DNA of 64,000 nt from Mesostigma viride (Eukaryota; Streptophyta; Mesostigmatophyceae; Mesostigmatales; Mesostigmataceae), in assembly GCA_009746045.1 (NCBI GenBank), contig RPFO01000231.1, positions 2,306,900 through 2,370,899 on the forward strand. Direction: 5' to 3'. The position numbers and the translations under genes are program-made. Positions 32,247-43,699 of the stretch are shown piece by piece (position 1 is the stretch's first letter; each line of letters begins with the position of its first letter). Under the pieces are notes generated by a model, which had not been told where the DNA came from, did not search any database, and saw nothing but the letters and a program-made list of their open reading frames with translations.

Positions 32247-33564
32247 GAAAAGCCCTCTTGAAATCTACCAACACAGAGCTATAGGGTATCCCCTTCTGCA
32301 GAAAAGACAAATAAATGCACAACAAAATCCTCCATGTATCATGCAGCATCCCTGGTGTGTAAAGCTCCTCATCTGCTAACTGTCCAGTGCCATGGTACTC
32401 AGTCACAACTGGTCTAACATGTGGCACCTGCACGCCATCCACCTCCTTGAGCTTGAGGACAAACATCAACCTGAGCAGCTGGTGATCCTCAGGGAGGACA
32501 TCCACAGGTTCTGCACAGTTGGCAACTATCCACTCATGCCCAGAAGCAACAAAGCCAAGAGTCCATGCCTTAGCCATCTTGGGGCTTTGCATCATCTCCA
32601 CTAGCTTGCGCCAAGGTACAGGACTCGTTCCTGGGATCTGGTACCTCTGCACACCCAACTCACGTGGGTCAAACGTAGTAGGGAGGATCAGCAGGTCCCC
32701 AGCAATGGGCTCCTTTGTATCAGGACCCTCTGCCTCTAGACCCCTCACAGCCCTTACAGCCACACTAAGACCCTGGGAGTAGCGATATCTCTGCAAGGGA
32801 AGGCGGCCCTGCCCTTCTAATGCTAGCTCCTCAGAGGATATCCTCACCCCTGGTAAGCACAAGAAGTTCTGACCTAGAATGGCAGGCCCCTGATACCCTT
32901 CAATCACACTGAACGTGGTGGGTACCCCCAGGATAGGCACACTCACTTCTCCCAAGATCTTCATGGACACATTCCCAGAGAAATCAGACACAGCTAGGCA
33001 GCTAGGGGATGACCACTGCAAGCCTGCAGCATCCTCTACCCTTAGAATGGACACCTGCGAGTTGGTATCCACTTCTAGTGCTGGTGCCCCACATGACCCC
33101 CATCCCGTGAGCTTAGATACCTTGGGATCACGCTTGCTGTTCTGCAGAGCTCGAATGATGTCCGCCATAAGCAGCCCCCTGGACTGTGGTGCAGCCCTGG
33201 CCACCTCTGGCCTTGTGACAGACGTCTCAGCAGACTCCTGCTCACCCTCATCCATCCAGGACAGACCATAATCCAAGCATGGTGGGTTAGCATCTGCTGC
33301 CTGGCTCTCATCCTGCTCATCTCCCTCCAAGGGAGGATCAGGGCCGTCTTCAGGCCAGATTGCAGTTGGCCTTCTCTCCTTGACGTGAGCCCAGGATAGC
33401 CTGTACACGTGCTTGGGATTACTCTCCAAAGCCACCAGACAAGAATGGTTAGCTTCCTCAACATGGGTACCTGCCCATCTTGCCACTTGCCACGCTTGCC
33501 TGGTAATGACGGTTCCTTCCACATCCTGACCCTCAGTCCCACCTGGGGCCTCAGCATTTTCCAA
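32247..33564 (-). pseudogene. Protease and start of RT of element C
   Basis: A frame open from the integrase C-terminus (HVYRLSWAHVKE) through the protease box LEVDTNSQVSIL and AILGQNFLCL, the linker, and into RT up to VDFKRAFLKG, where the TTAA transposon interrupts it. Here protease and RT are joined without the frameshift seen in element A, confirming that they belong to one polyprotein. Confidence 0.83.
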
Positions 33565-34247
33565 CCCTTGTCCTTACGCCTCAATCTGGAAAACACCCTG
33601 TCTGCCTTCTTCAGGCAGGCTGCCACCACGTCCTGTGATAGCATACCAAACTGCAATGCCAGGGGAGAGACTGCCACACCATCATAGTAATAGGTTACCC
33701 TGTGGTTAAGCTGCTCCTCAATCCCCTTACACCAAGCTGCTTTCTGAGCAGCTGCACTGCAGGCCTCTAGCAAAGGCTCCTTGCCAATCTTCCAAGCAAA
33801 CATCTCTGCCTGCTTAGAGTGACCAAAGATATGGTGTAGTGTGTTTCCAGCCTGAGCATAGCTCAACCCCCTGTCAGCCTGGCTGCACAGAGAGGAACGT
33901 GACAAAGACTGTGTGCTTGGGATAGCACGACCCACCTGCTGTTCTCTTGCTCCAGGGACCTCCTCCAAGGTAGCTCGGCTCCCAGAGCCAGCCCCGGTTC
34001 CCACAGAAGCTGCAGGTCCTTCCAGTCTGGCGGCTTGACTCCCAGAGTCAACCCCAAAACTGGAGACCCTGCACCTGCATGCCACAGGCACAGGGAATTC
34101 CACTGCTGCAGCAGCGTTATTGCAATCATTGAGTGGAAGCACCTCATCATTCCCAACCCCTTGCTGCTGTACAAGAGGGACACCCCCGTTACTATGTACA
34201 TCTGTTCGTCCCACTAGGGGTGATTGACTATTTACAGGGGACAACAT
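33465..34247 (-). pseudogene. Integrase of element C with the catalytic core deleted
   Basis: Starts four residues after the in-frame UGA of gag (ATG 34,247). The HX4H part (FGHSKQAEMF) is present. At ~33,747 the sequence jumps from EACSAAAQ to KAAWCKGIEE, losing ~410 bp that in element A encode the whole D-D-E core. The joint carries a GAA microhomology and is not a GT-AG intron. A one-base loss near 33,468 shifts the downstream frame. Confidence 0.85.
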
Positions 34248-34253
34248 CTCAAG

Positions 34254-35504
34254 TCATGGCTTACCCACCTGGCCAGAGCCTGCTCCAGCAGACTTGGCCT
34301 GGTCTGGGCAGTCACGTCGCCAATGACCCGTCCTGCCACATCCAAAGCATTTGTCATCCTTCCCAGCAGCAGCCTTCTTCAGGCCACCCTGGTTCTGGCT
34401 GCTCTGACTGGCCTGGGTGCCCTGGCCCTGGCTCTTGCCTTGCCCTTGGCCACCCTTGTTCTGCTGACCACCCTGGTGACCACCAGCCTGCTGCTGACCC
34501 TTGCCTTTGGATCCCTGCTGCTGGCCCTTGCCACCCTGGTTACCATTCTGCCTGCGCCTGTTAGCCCTCTGACGCCTACTAGGTCTGGTTTCTCCCTGAG
34601 CACCCTGCCCAGGGGCGTCACCATGGACCTGATGAGCGGAGGCTGAAGGGGCACCAGTCACCTGGATTGCCTTGCAAGCAGCATTGTCAGATGGACGGAT
34701 ATTGAAAATAACCTTTTGCAAGGCTGGCCACGTCCCATCTGTCTGATCAGCAAACATCCTAGCTGCATTTCTCCCATCCACACTCAGCCCCATGCGATCC
34801 AGGAAGTAATCTGCCACTGCTCTATCAGTCAGATTGAAGCCATGCTTGGCCCCCTTCTCCCTGATGCGTGTGAGCCGCTGCAGCTCCTCAGCTATTGTGC
34901 CCTTGATCTCAAAGGTATCATAGCTGAGCTTATAGTGATTAGTGAGGTTGAGTACCTTATCAGAAAACTCCTGACGTAGGCCCTCTAGGAACTGAGACCA
35001 AGTCAGCTTGTCCTTGACAGCCTGCCTAGCCTTGTCCCTCACCCGCTCACTTGAATCCCTATTAGTCGTGGATGTGTGGAATACCTGCACAAGGTTGACA
35101 GTGGGATCTACAGAGCATGAAACTAGCTCCATATCCTCCAACCACTTGTCTAGCTCTTCCTGTCCCACAGGAGGCTTGAGAGGCTTCTGGCCATTCATCA
35201 CAGCCACAGCACTCATATGAGGTCTAGTCCCAGGCAAAGCACGAGGGTCACTGCCAATGACAGCAGCTCCTACTGGTGCTAATGGCGCAGGAACATGAGC
35301 TGCAGGAACACCAGACGCAGGCACACATGGTCTCTTACCAGGTGCTTGACGTTCAGCATCATTCTGGCCCTCCCCCGTCAGCACCACGCCGTCGGTTGGC
35401 CACCCTGCACGCTCCTCCCCTTGTGCCACCTCTTTCCTCTTCCGGTTGGACGCCCTCCTGCCATTGACGCCCTCTGCCGTTGGGATTGCCTGTCCCTCTG
35501 GCAC
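34254..35504 (-). CDS. gag: gag of element C (intact)
   Basis: This 416-residue open frame is the reference for family A Gag. The N-terminal ~110 residues are low complexity and basic. The core contains LDKWLEDMELVSCS, TWSQFLEGLRQEFSDKVLNL and KHGFNLTDRAVADYFLDRMG. A Gln/Gly/Lys tract of ~80 residues leads to the zinc knuckle CFGCGRTGHWRRDC near the end. The frame opens with GTG at 35,504, and the first in-frame ATG encodes MSAVAVMNGQKP, so initiation may be internal or non-AUG. The only intact retroelement gene of this family here. Confidence 0.88.
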   Translation of the reverse strand: MPEGQAIPTAEGVNGRRASNRKRKEVAQGEERAGWPTDGVVLTGEGQNDAERQAPGKRPCVPASGVPAAHVPAPLAPVGAAVIGSDPRALPGTRPHMSAVAVMNGQKPLKPPVGQEELDKWLEDMELVSCSVDPTVNLVQVFHTSTTNRDSSERVRDKARQAVKDKLTWSQFLEGLRQEFSDKVLNLTNHYKLSYDTFEIKGTIAEELQRLTRIREKGAKHGFNLTDRAVADYFLDRMGLSVDGRNAARMFADQTDGTWPALQKVIFNIRPSDNAACKAIQVTGAPSASAHQVHGDAPGQGAQGETRPSRRQRANRRRQNGNQGGKGQQQGSKGKGQQQAGGHQGGQQNKGGQGQGKSQGQGTQASQSSQNQGGLKKAAAGKDDKCFGCGRTGHWRRDCPDQAKSAGAGSGQVGKP

Positions 35505-35656
35505 GACGTTGGCGGGGCTTCCCGTGTCTGCCCTTGCCTCACCCCCGCCATCCCCCGCTCCCGCCCCGCTCCCGCTGCCGCCCCGCGCGTGTTACGAAGC
35601 ATTATAGAATACCACAGAAAACACACGCAGATATGGCCGCTGGAACCCACTCAGGC

Positions 35657-36792
35657 TCACGCACTTACTCCAGACGAGGCCGCCTCCTGGCTTGCACTCG
35701 CCTGCCCCTCCTCACGGTCTGGACGCTGCTCAACACCCTCAGCAACCGATGTGGCTGCTGCTGCCTCTGCGACAATCTGGAGGTCTGGGTTAAACTCTCC
35801 CAGCACGCAGGTCACAGGTCGCCCGTCTTCCTTGCGTTCGACTGGATGTTGTGTCTCGCCTGGGTTGCGATGCCAAGCAAGATTGCGCAACCACCGCTTA
35901 CCGCCGCCGACAAGCTCGTTCTGCTCGCCTCGGCCGTAACGGTCGTACTCGTGAGTCGCCTCACGAGGGATATGCAGATCAGCTCTCTGCCTTGCCTCGT
36001 AGGTCTCGGTAGTGCCGTCGCCCTCGTTTATCTGCTGGGCTGAGCGCTTGACGGAGCCCTCTGGCTTGTCAGTCCACTCAAAATGGACGTCTTCAGGCGT
36101 CTTCTCGACCCCTGCGACAATCTCCACCTCCGGACCCCACGCAGTGGTGGTTTCCGGCCTCGGTGTATCAAGCCTTGAGTAGACCCCGAAAGGCTGCGTG
36201 GTAATATAGAACCTGTCTGCGTACCCTCTCGACTCTTGCAAAAGGACAGCAACAAGATTCTCAATGGTTTGGGCAAATACCTCCGCCGTGCTCCAAGGAT
36301 TTACCGTCTCCCGAGCACGCGCGTTCCGGATGATGTCGGCGTCTGGTACCCCCTCTCCTAGCACTGCTGTCGCCACCCAGTGGTTGAACAGTCTGGTGCT
36401 GCCGAGCGCTGTTGCCACGATCTGGCTAAGCGCCTCCCTGGCTAGGTCGAGACCGGCAAGCGTGATATGGGCGCCCTGATAAGCGACCTCCACACGATTA
36501 GCAGTTTCAGCTAGCGCGTCCGAATGCGCACCAACTCTTCCACCGCCACTCGCCCCGTCTCACCTGGAGAAATCACGACGCGAGCCCGTTGTATAATCGG
36601 GTCCGCCGCCGCTGGCCTGTTGCCTCCCCCACTCACCGCCACCCACCCCTCTTCTGCCAAGTGCCTCGCTACGTAGGCCGCTTGCACGAATGTTGGAGCG
36701 TTTGCTTGGTTACGGTAGGGGAAAAACGCTTGCGCGTCTCTCTGCTCGTTCGCCTCACCAGCACCGTGGCTGCTTGACGATGAACCAGACAT
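35657..36792 (-). pseudogene. ORF0 of element C (one frameshift)
   Basis: Same start MSGSSSSSHGAGE as in element A. One T is missing near 36,520 relative to A, splitting the frame, after which it runs to a natural stop (ASSGVSA) at 35,657, giving the full C-terminus that A lacks. The intact product would be about 380 residues. Its stop lies ~150 bp upstream of the gag frame, in a different register. Confidence 0.62.
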
Positions 36793-36815
36793 GAAAGCGT
36801 GGAAGCAATAGTACG

Positions 36816-37469
36816 ATTTGCGCAGCAACTCGTCAGCAGAGCTTGTGAGCTCCTGGTCCTTGCCGGCTGGAATGACCCTAGGCTGCTGGCTAGCAACCTT
36901 TATCCTCACACCAGGCCTACGACCCTCGATAGGCTCGCCACTCGTCGTGACGACCAAGGTTCGTGTGTGAAGACGCTCGTTGCCTCGTTGAGCCTCGAGC
37001 TATATGCAACCTCGTTCCATCCTTGTTCCTCGGTCATGAGCAACGCTGGGCAACGCTACATTGCCAGAGCCTCGTATCGCTGCCCTGCATCCTTGTTGCA
37101 GGCAGCATACAGGAATCTCTGGCTATCCTGTGTCTAGGACAGCACAGGACCTGCCACAGTCCTGCAAGGACTTACATCCTTGCAGACCTGCTGGCTGGTT
37201 ACTGGCTTCTACTAGCCACAGTACCGTTGAGCCCTCAGTACACTGTGTCCCAGTCACGTGAGAGTACAGGCTAAGCCTGTGCAGGCACGGCCTGCCACGT
37301 GTCCTGTCCACTATGCCCTGAGTGTGCCCCGCCCTCGCCCACCGGTCGGCAGTACTTCGGGACTTGATAACTTTCTAGTCCCTTGTCTGTTCTAGGCGGT
37401 TGACACGGCGTTGGAAAGGTCTCCTCAACCTGCATCCATCTAGCACATTGGTGCCCCAATATGCTAACT
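36816..37469 (-). repeat. 5' LTR of element C
   Basis: 654 bp. On the minus strand it begins AGTTAGC after ACTAT and ends GCGCAAAT. Confidence 0.93.
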
Positions 37470-37492
37470 ATAGTGCGCTAGAGAAGTGAATC

Positions 37493-37870
37493 ATGACGAA
37501 GAAGAAAGAGCCCCCGATTCCCCTGGGCTACAAGTTCAAGGACCATTTCACACGAGGTGGTGGCGTTTTGACCTTGGCTGGCAGTACGAGCGGTCGCCGG
37601 GCTTTGGGCACGGTCGTTACACACCAGGCGCAGGCAGGCAACGAGTTAGAAGGGGACGACACTGATAAGACGAATGGGGATGAGGGTGCCGTAGAGCAGG
37701 GCGATGCAGGTGGCTCAGCGCACCCACAGCGCGAAATTCATGGCGGTGATGTTCCGGAGCAGGCCATGTCGGAGCAGGTTGTTTCGACTCCGGCCTATGG
37801 GTGTACATATATGGTGCATGCAAACCCTAAGGCGGCATCGTGTGAGGTCACGCCAATAATGTATGGGTGA
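37493..37870 (+). CDS. Candidate first exon in the right part of the hAT element
   Basis: A 125-residue frame starts MTKKKEPPIPLGYKFKDHF 19 bp after the element C target duplication. It contains an acidic middle, no recognised domain and a GTGAGC donor-like site at its end (37,867). It may be the 5' exon of a former transposase or captured gene whose promoter now lies left of element C. Confidence 0.35.
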   Translation: MTKKKEPPIPLGYKFKDHFTRGGGVLTLAGSTSGRRALGTVVTHQAQAGNELEGDDTDKTNGDEGAVEQGDAGGSAHPQREIHGGDVPEQAMSEQVVSTPAYGCTYMVHANPKAASCEVTPIMYG

Positions 37871-38104
37871 GCTAATGTGAGCTACATAGCCTACAAGTGA
37901 TGACAACTATGTTTTGTAACCTCCTATTGTGACTAGGCATGCTTGTATGCATGCTAAGTTATCATTTTCGTATGTTTTATTAGGGAGCCCTGCGTATGCC
38001 AAGGCTATGTGAATCAGGATTCAGGGCACAAGCAGCCCACTAAGGCAAGGCTTCACAGGTTAGGATAAATTATATAACTGTATAAGAAATCCTATTGGGT
38101 TTTT

Positions 38105-38236
38105 ATTTTTCTAAAAAAAAATTCGCCAACATCCGGGGGGGCGGAGCCCCCCCGGACCCCCCCCCGGCCTCGGCCGCTTCGCGGCCTCGGCCGGACCCCC
38201 CCCTTACCGGAGTTACCGGAACCCCCCCACCCCTTT
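38105..38236. repeat. GC-rich hairpin sequence near the right hAT end
   Basis: GGGGGGGCGGAGCCCCCCC and GGCCTCGGCCGCTTCGCGGCC form strong stems, followed by TTACCGGAGTTACCGG that mirrors the left subterminal CCGGTAA repeats. Confidence 0.75.
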
Positions 38237-38285
38237 GCAGAAACACTGGTATAATGGATAGCGAGCCCAGACAAGAAGAACTCAC

Positions 38286-38345
38286 CCACACAGGCGCGGG
38301 CCACGCAGAACAAGCCGGAGGGGCAGTGATCGTGCGCTAAGCAGA
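38286..38345 (-). CDS. Cys4 module exon 8
   Basis: A 60-nt phase 1-1 exon, acceptor ATGCAG, donor G|GTGAGT. It codes for CLAHDHCPSGLFCVARAC plus VG. It lies 30 bp from the right end of the hAT duplication, so the transposon landed just inside the intron without touching the donor. Confidence 0.83.
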
Positions 38346-38433
38346 CTGCATGGACCATGGAGATTGGACATCAGCGCAGGGGGGCCATGCAGCATAGGGT
38401 CAGACACACGCCAAGCGGTAAGCAGCGTGGGAC

Positions 38434-38752
38434 TAGCGAGCAAGCATACCCTTACAAGTTATTCAAGCGAGCGTGCCCTTGTTGTACTAGCGAGCAAGCG
38501 TGCCCTTGCCAGCTATTCAAGCGAGCGTGCCCTTGTTGTACTAGCGAGCAAGCGTGCCCTTACTAGCTATTCAAGCGAGCGTGCCCTTGTTGTACTAGCG
38601 AGCGAGCGTGCCCTTACCAGCTATTCAAGCGAGCATGCCCTTGTTGTACTAGCGAGCAAGCGTGCCCTTGCCAGCTATTCAAGCGAGCGTGCCCTTGTTG
38701 TACTAGCGAGCAAGCGTGCCCTTACCAGCTATTCAAGCGCGCGTGCCCTTGG
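38434..38752. repeat. 54-bp tandem repeat, ~6 copies
   Basis: The unit contains CTAGCGAGCAAGCGTGCCC and CAGCTATTCAAGCGAGCG. Each unit is itself a near-duplicate pair. Confidence 0.93.
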
Positions 38753-39440
38753 AAAGCCATACCCAGACACCCCTGGCAGTGAAATGTGAACAGCTCTGGG
38801 CCACACCATACATGCGTCGTGGGAGTGCTAGTACCATCACTTACACGGACGCTACTCATTATGATTATAATTCAAATAACGGTGATTATCAAGGATGTCA
38901 TTTCCGCAATACCATGATCATGATAAGAATGCCAATTACCACAAACAATAGGGGCTCTCGATCAGCAACGCCACCCAAGCTATATACAACCTTTTCCTCA
39001 AGTTCAAAAAGTGTTACATTTTACAGTTGCTACAGCGGCTACAGCTATACATGGCCCTCACCACTGTCAGCAGAAACATTCTGTTGATCACACTAGCCAT
39101 GATCGGCTGGTGATGGCAAAATCCCTCCAATATGTTGTAAGCACTATATAATATATTACTATTACTTTTGATAGACCTACCGCATGACACCAACCTAACT
39201 TACGGGTGCAAGTGTGGTTTTCTGGGCAGTGATTGAAGCGATGGTGCTTAATTTCTGTACGGGCCCATGATTGGTGCCGCTGCGCTACTTTGTCCCCGCT
39301 GACTGAGCTGTTGCGCTGATGTTGCTGCAAAGTCATCAGTTATTGCTCGTTTTGCAATCTTCATTAAGGGGTGGAAGGTTCTATTCCATGACTGTTATTG
39401 TATTGCCTGTGTACTTGCCCTCCCTTCCTTTCCCACCAAT

Positions 39441-39600
39441 CCAGCCCCAGCCCCAGCCCCAGCCCCAGCCCCAGCCCCAGCCCCAGCCCCAGCCCCAGCC
39501 CCAGCCCCAGCCCCAGCCCCAGCCCCAGCCCCAGCCCCAGCCCCAGCCCCAGCCCCAGCCCCAGCCCCAGCCCCAGCCCTAGCCCATGCCCCAGCCCTGG
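39441..39600. repeat. (CCCCAG)n hexanucleotide
   Basis: About 24 copies, the last few degenerate. Frames reading SPSPSP or QPQPQP across it are not genes. Confidence 0.97.
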
Positions 39601-40275
39601 CCCCATTTGCCACACATGCACCGAATTAATGAGGAGAAGCTGGCACCTCTAGTGACTTGTGCAACCATGTACTATGTACTGTATGATGCTACGCCGGGCC
39701 TAACACTAGTTGTCGAGCTATCGTTGCTCATATTATAGTTGCTGCGTTACAGGGCTCAAAGGGTGCCGAACAGCCAACGGTAGTCAACTCTCATGTGTGC
39801 CACTACGAGCTACATACTTTTTCCCACCGGCTGGTTGCATGGACATGCCGGCGGGGGGCGGCGTACCACATGTGCGGAGAAATGGTGCCGACACTGCCTA
39901 AGATGGCATGAACCGATTGGCTTTAGTACTGAGCCAAATTATGTGCATGGTGCGGTACCTGAGATGCAAAGTGCCGTGAAGTAGGCACGTGCGCGCACAT
40001 GTACTTAGATCAGAGTGGTGTACAAAAGGAAGCCCTTTTGCAGCTATTCATCCTATGTGTACATAAAACCCCTGCGACTCTTATCATAGCAGTATGCATA
40101 CTACTCTATACCACGAACCCCCATTGGGAGTTTGCCGATCACCCATGAGCAGCTCGTAGCTGGCTGGCAGCTGTCATGCAGGCATAGGTGGAGCCTACAT
40201 GATACTTCTGCTTTACAGTATAATAGTCGTAGATAAGTAGTAAAGATAGTAGTTAAGGGCGATATGCTCACTTAC

Positions 40276-40728
40276 ACAGATTGATCTGGCATACGCCCGT
40301 GTAGCTCGCGGTATCCGGGACCAGGAACCAGGTGCCGATGCCCCCCCCGACGTTGGCCCCGCCAATGATGGCCCCATAGATGTCAGCCAAATCATCACTC
40401 GGAAAGACATCATCCCATATCAAGTATGTTGCCTCCGTGCCATCACGCCAGACAAAAGTGCCTGGGGTCTCCGCGTCGCGACCGAGGCCGATGAAGCAAT
40501 AGTTTGAGTCCCCGCACATGGCTGACACGTCCGCGTTCATGCCGGCGCTGGGGATCTTCACAAGATGGCCCGGGTTGCCGTCACCCAGGTCACTCGGGTA
40601 GGCGGAGGGCCACAGGGACAAGCATTGTGCATCCTGATCCAAAAAGCCGCTATTGGTGGTGGAGAGCCGCAGGCAGGCTCTGCCGGCCGCGCTGTATGTC
40701 CAGCCATCGGGGCAGCCGTTCAACATGT
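40276..40728 (-). CDS. CTLD exon 3
   Basis: A 453-nt phase 1-1 exon, acceptor GTGCAG, donor T|GTAAGT. It codes for NGCPDGWTYSAAGRAC, CLSLWPSAYPSDLGDGNPGH, NYCFIGLGRDAETPGTFVW, a longer EPN-region loop (DVFPSDDLADIYG) and TGVCQIN. The loop extension makes it the longest CTLD here and removes the EPQN motif altogether, so a different ligand is likely. Confidence 0.89.
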
Positions 40729-40862
40729 CTGCACGCACCGAGGTAGGCACGCCGTTGTTGAGTGAATGAGAACAATCAACTACAGCAAGTGCAGGGCTGC
40801 CACCCACATGTCTGCACCCTCCGAGGTATGTGCACCTTGCATGGAAGCCTGGTGGATATATA

Positions 40863-41372
40863 ACAACAAGCAGCTAGGTGAATAACTTGAACAAGCAGCT
40901 AGGTGAATAACAACAAGCAGCTAGGTGAATAACAACAAGCAGCTAGGTGGATAACAACCAGCAGCTACTAAGGTGAATAACAACAAGCCGCTAGGTGAAT
41001 AACAACAAGCCGCTAGGTGAATAAGAACAAGCAGCTAGGTGAATAACAACAAGCAGCTAGGTGGATAACAACCAGCAGCTAGGTGAATAACAACAAGCAG
41101 CTAGGTGAATAACAATAAGCAGCTAGGTGAATAACAACAAGCTGCTTGGTGAATAACAACAAGCCGCTACTGTAGGTGAATAACAACAAGCAGCTACTGT
41201 AGGTGAATAACAACAAGCCGCTAGGTGAATAACAACAAGCAGCTAGATGAATAACAACAAGCCGCTAGGTGAATAACAACAAGAAGCCAGGTGAATAACA
41301 ACAAGCAGCTAGATGAATAAAAACAAGCAGCTAGGTGAATAACAACAAGCCGCTAGGTGAATAACAACAAGG
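40863..41372. repeat. 22-bp minisatellite, ~23 copies
   Basis: The unit is AACAACAAGCAGCTAGGTGA plus AT, with CAG/CCG variants, immediately 5' of CTLD exon 3 in gene orientation. Confidence 0.96.
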
Positions 41373-42260
41373 AGCAATTTGAGTCTTGCACATGTGCCAG
41401 CGCGTGCATGCAACCGCATAGTAGGGGCACAGGCAACCAGGCTTGGCAGAGCAGAGGGAAGGCATTTAGCATTAGACAGGGAGAGGCGGTTTGTTCCACC
41501 AGGAGGTTTAAATGCCCCTTGCATGTTATTGAGCATTGGCTACTATCTGCGTGCTATTGTCTACTTTTCTTGCCTGCTATCGGCTACTATACTATACCCC
41601 AGGAAGGGCCAGACCCCCCAGGAGATGCCACTATTGCGATGCCATTTACTAGTTCATAAATATTGGATACAGAAACGTGTACCATATGTGTGTGGTTGAC
41701 GCTCTATAGGCGCCATGCCCCTCACTCTAGTGCTATATGTGCATGTGGTTGACGTTACATAGACACCATGCGCTTCACACTCAGTAGCTCCACATTTTCA
41801 GGGTCAGAGTGCAAACTATCTACCATGCATGTGTGTCCGTTCACGTGCCATACGGCCCCCAACCATCACGAGGATGCAACCACCAGCTATCAAATCAACC
41901 CATGGCATGCTGGGGCTGACAGGACTCAGTGCTACCTTCCCTGATTGGATTTTCATGAGCAACTCAGCCACTAGCTGCCAGAACATGCTGTGAGCCACCC
42001 ACAAGAATTAAGACCTCTTAAAACAGCAACGCCAAGCCAATGGGGTGGCTGCCTGAAGTGAAAGGGACCCCATATGGATGGAAAGGCTCTCCAGAAAGGC
42101 AGAAACCCACAAGCATATAGTAGTAGTATATAGTTTCACTCTTAATGCACGAATAGATAGCCATGATGTGAAAGCAAGTACATATTCAAACGCAGGAAGC
42201 GGAAACGTTTCTCATTTTCCATTTTAAAAAAGGGATTCGATGCACCTGGCATGCACTTAC
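41373..42260. other. Intronic sequence, no feature seen
   Basis: No exon, repeat or RNA gene could be supported here. Confidence 0.5.
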
Positions 42261-42334
42261 TATAGCAAGTCCCAGAGACGTAAACTTGGTTCGGGCTACA
42301 GCCACCACCGCCACCGCCACCAGATCCGCAATTT
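42261..42334 (-). CDS. Possible Cys4 variant exon, Gly-rich
   Basis: Between TTTTGCAG and A|GTAAGT, a 74-nt stretch encodes NCGSGGGGGGGCSPNQVYVS then GTCYS. Position (second slot after CTLD exon 4) and splice sites fit the gene, but the length is not a multiple of three and the entry phase would differ, so it may be skipped or decayed. Confidence 0.4.
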
Positions 42335-43497
42335 CTGCAAAAGCCTGATTGTTCAGGGTCCCACATGCGTGCATGATTGGATAGTTGTGAAAAAGCAAAA
42401 GCAGCCACGAGGCATGCAGCGTGCACGGAGATATCCACAGACCACTTGCAGCTGACGATGGCCCCAAATCGGAACGGAAATATAAAGGCGACAAACCAAT
42501 CAATTCACAGAGTCATCACAACACGCAGTCGTGCATACATGAAGACAGCAGTTGTGCAGACAGTGCGGCATTAGCGACATCATGTGATATAGAAGCCTAC
42601 ATAACGCCAACTGGATACACGCCAGCATCGGATATCATTGACTTGACCTACAACTATGATTGGTATATTTGGTGTGCAGAAGATGGATGGCCATTGGGGC
42701 ATTTGCTTGCAATGACCACCACGGCTGCTCGCAATGTGTGAAAGTCTTGAAAAGACTACTATACTTTTTGCAAACAGCAATCATGGGACAAACCCGATGG
42801 GACAACGTCAGCTGTTGACACCCACAGGCATTGAAACCCTATCAATGCCCTTGGGTATATAGGGCCTACTGTGATGCAGCCAAGCAAACCATCCCGGATG
42901 CGCATGCAAGAGCTTATTATAGATGGGGCAAAGTACGTGGAGAGGTTCAGAAGTGGCATTGCATGGCTATCCTTGACGCTGAGGATAACCAACACCCACG
43001 AGATGTTGAAGCCACCGACATGCAACCAAAGAAAGACTTAAGAGGTTTCTCGCTGCCTGTACATACTCTCTAAGGACCTGTACCGTATCGCTCGTTCTTT
43101 CAATACCTGACAGATAACCTTGTACAAAAGGCCCGTGAAACCACATGGGGGTGTGGCGAAAAAAAAAAGGGGCGTCTCGTAATTGCACCTGCATACTCTT
43201 ACGGACCATGCATTCAGTCGTCTCAATAATGACCATGGTCATTGGTAATTTAGCTTGTATGGGAGATTTGCTATGTGAGTTAGCTTGCACAGAAGAGCTA
43301 GCTTGCATGCAAGACCAAATAAGCAAGTTAGCTTGTACCCAAGGCTAAAATAAAATGGCCATCATCGATAAGCTGCATAGCTTGTAATGAAGGGCTCCGT
43401 GACCTGGAAAAGAAAGAGGCACACGATTGTTTTGAAAAGGAAGTTAGCTTTGTAGGGGAGACCGCGTCCCGTACAGACCAAGCCACTGGTAGATATC

Positions 43498-43550
43498 AAT
43501 GCTGGGGTACTTCCTGACGTGGGTGTCCGTGTTGCACAAGTGGGCGCCGA
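43498..43550 (-). pseudogene. Relic copy of Cys4 exon 7
   Basis: CTTGTGCAACACGGACACC and CACGT..GAAGTACC repeat the end of exon 7 ~140 bp away. The donor GTCTGTAAGT is changed to GTCAGGAAGT and the first cysteines are lost. Confidence 0.6.
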
Positions 43551-43639
43551 TCACCTTTTAGTTAGGGCCATTGGAAATAACCACACAACAAGCAGAAGCT
43601 CGCACATGACCCAAGCTCGGTGGAAGCTTGGGTACTTAC

Positions 43640-43699
43640 AGACGTTGGTGTCCGTGTTGCAGTCGTGGTAGTCAGCGCAGTTGGCGGGGCTCACGCAGA
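43640..43699 (-). CDS. Cys4 module exon 7
   Basis: A 60-nt phase 1-1 exon, acceptor CACAG, donor T|GTAAGT. It codes for CVSPANCADYHDCNTDTNVC; the last Cys codon is split by the intron as in the CTLD exons. Spacing 5-5-6 differs from the 5-5-4 of most others. Confidence 0.8.

Larger units (their letters stand above)
26817..37469 (-). mobile_element. Element C: second family A copia-like retrotransposon, nested in the hAT element
   Basis: A 10.65-kb span of which 2,661 bp (plus a TTAA copy) belong to a DNA transposon inserted in RT. It has the same LTRs and gene order as element A on the opposite strand. Gag is intact, but the integrase core is deleted, pol carries further frameshifts, and RT is interrupted. 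The two LTRs look identical, so insertion was recent and probably relied on proteins from another copy. Confidence 0.93.
25733..38248. mobile_element. hAT-type DNA transposon (~1.86 kb without nested insertions)
   Basis: Ends are inverted CAGTGTTTCTGC (25,733-25,744 and 38,237-38,248), extended by imperfect CCGGTAA/TACCGG-rich subterminal sequence, with an 8-bp duplication. TIR sequence and duplication length fit hAT. About 1,084 bp lie left and 779 bp right of nested element C. I find no transposase catalytic domain, so this is a non-autonomous derivative. It sits in the intron between Cys4 exons 8 and 9. Confidence 0.82.

Noticed and set aside
33740..33760. Missing integrase core in element C as a spliced intron of A
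   Set aside because: The ends in A do not give GT-AG with the observed joint; a GAA microhomology deletion explains it.
40863..41372. Possible CRISPR-like array (regular 22-bp repeat)
   Set aside because: Units are contiguous without unique spacers, and the setting is a eukaryotic intron.
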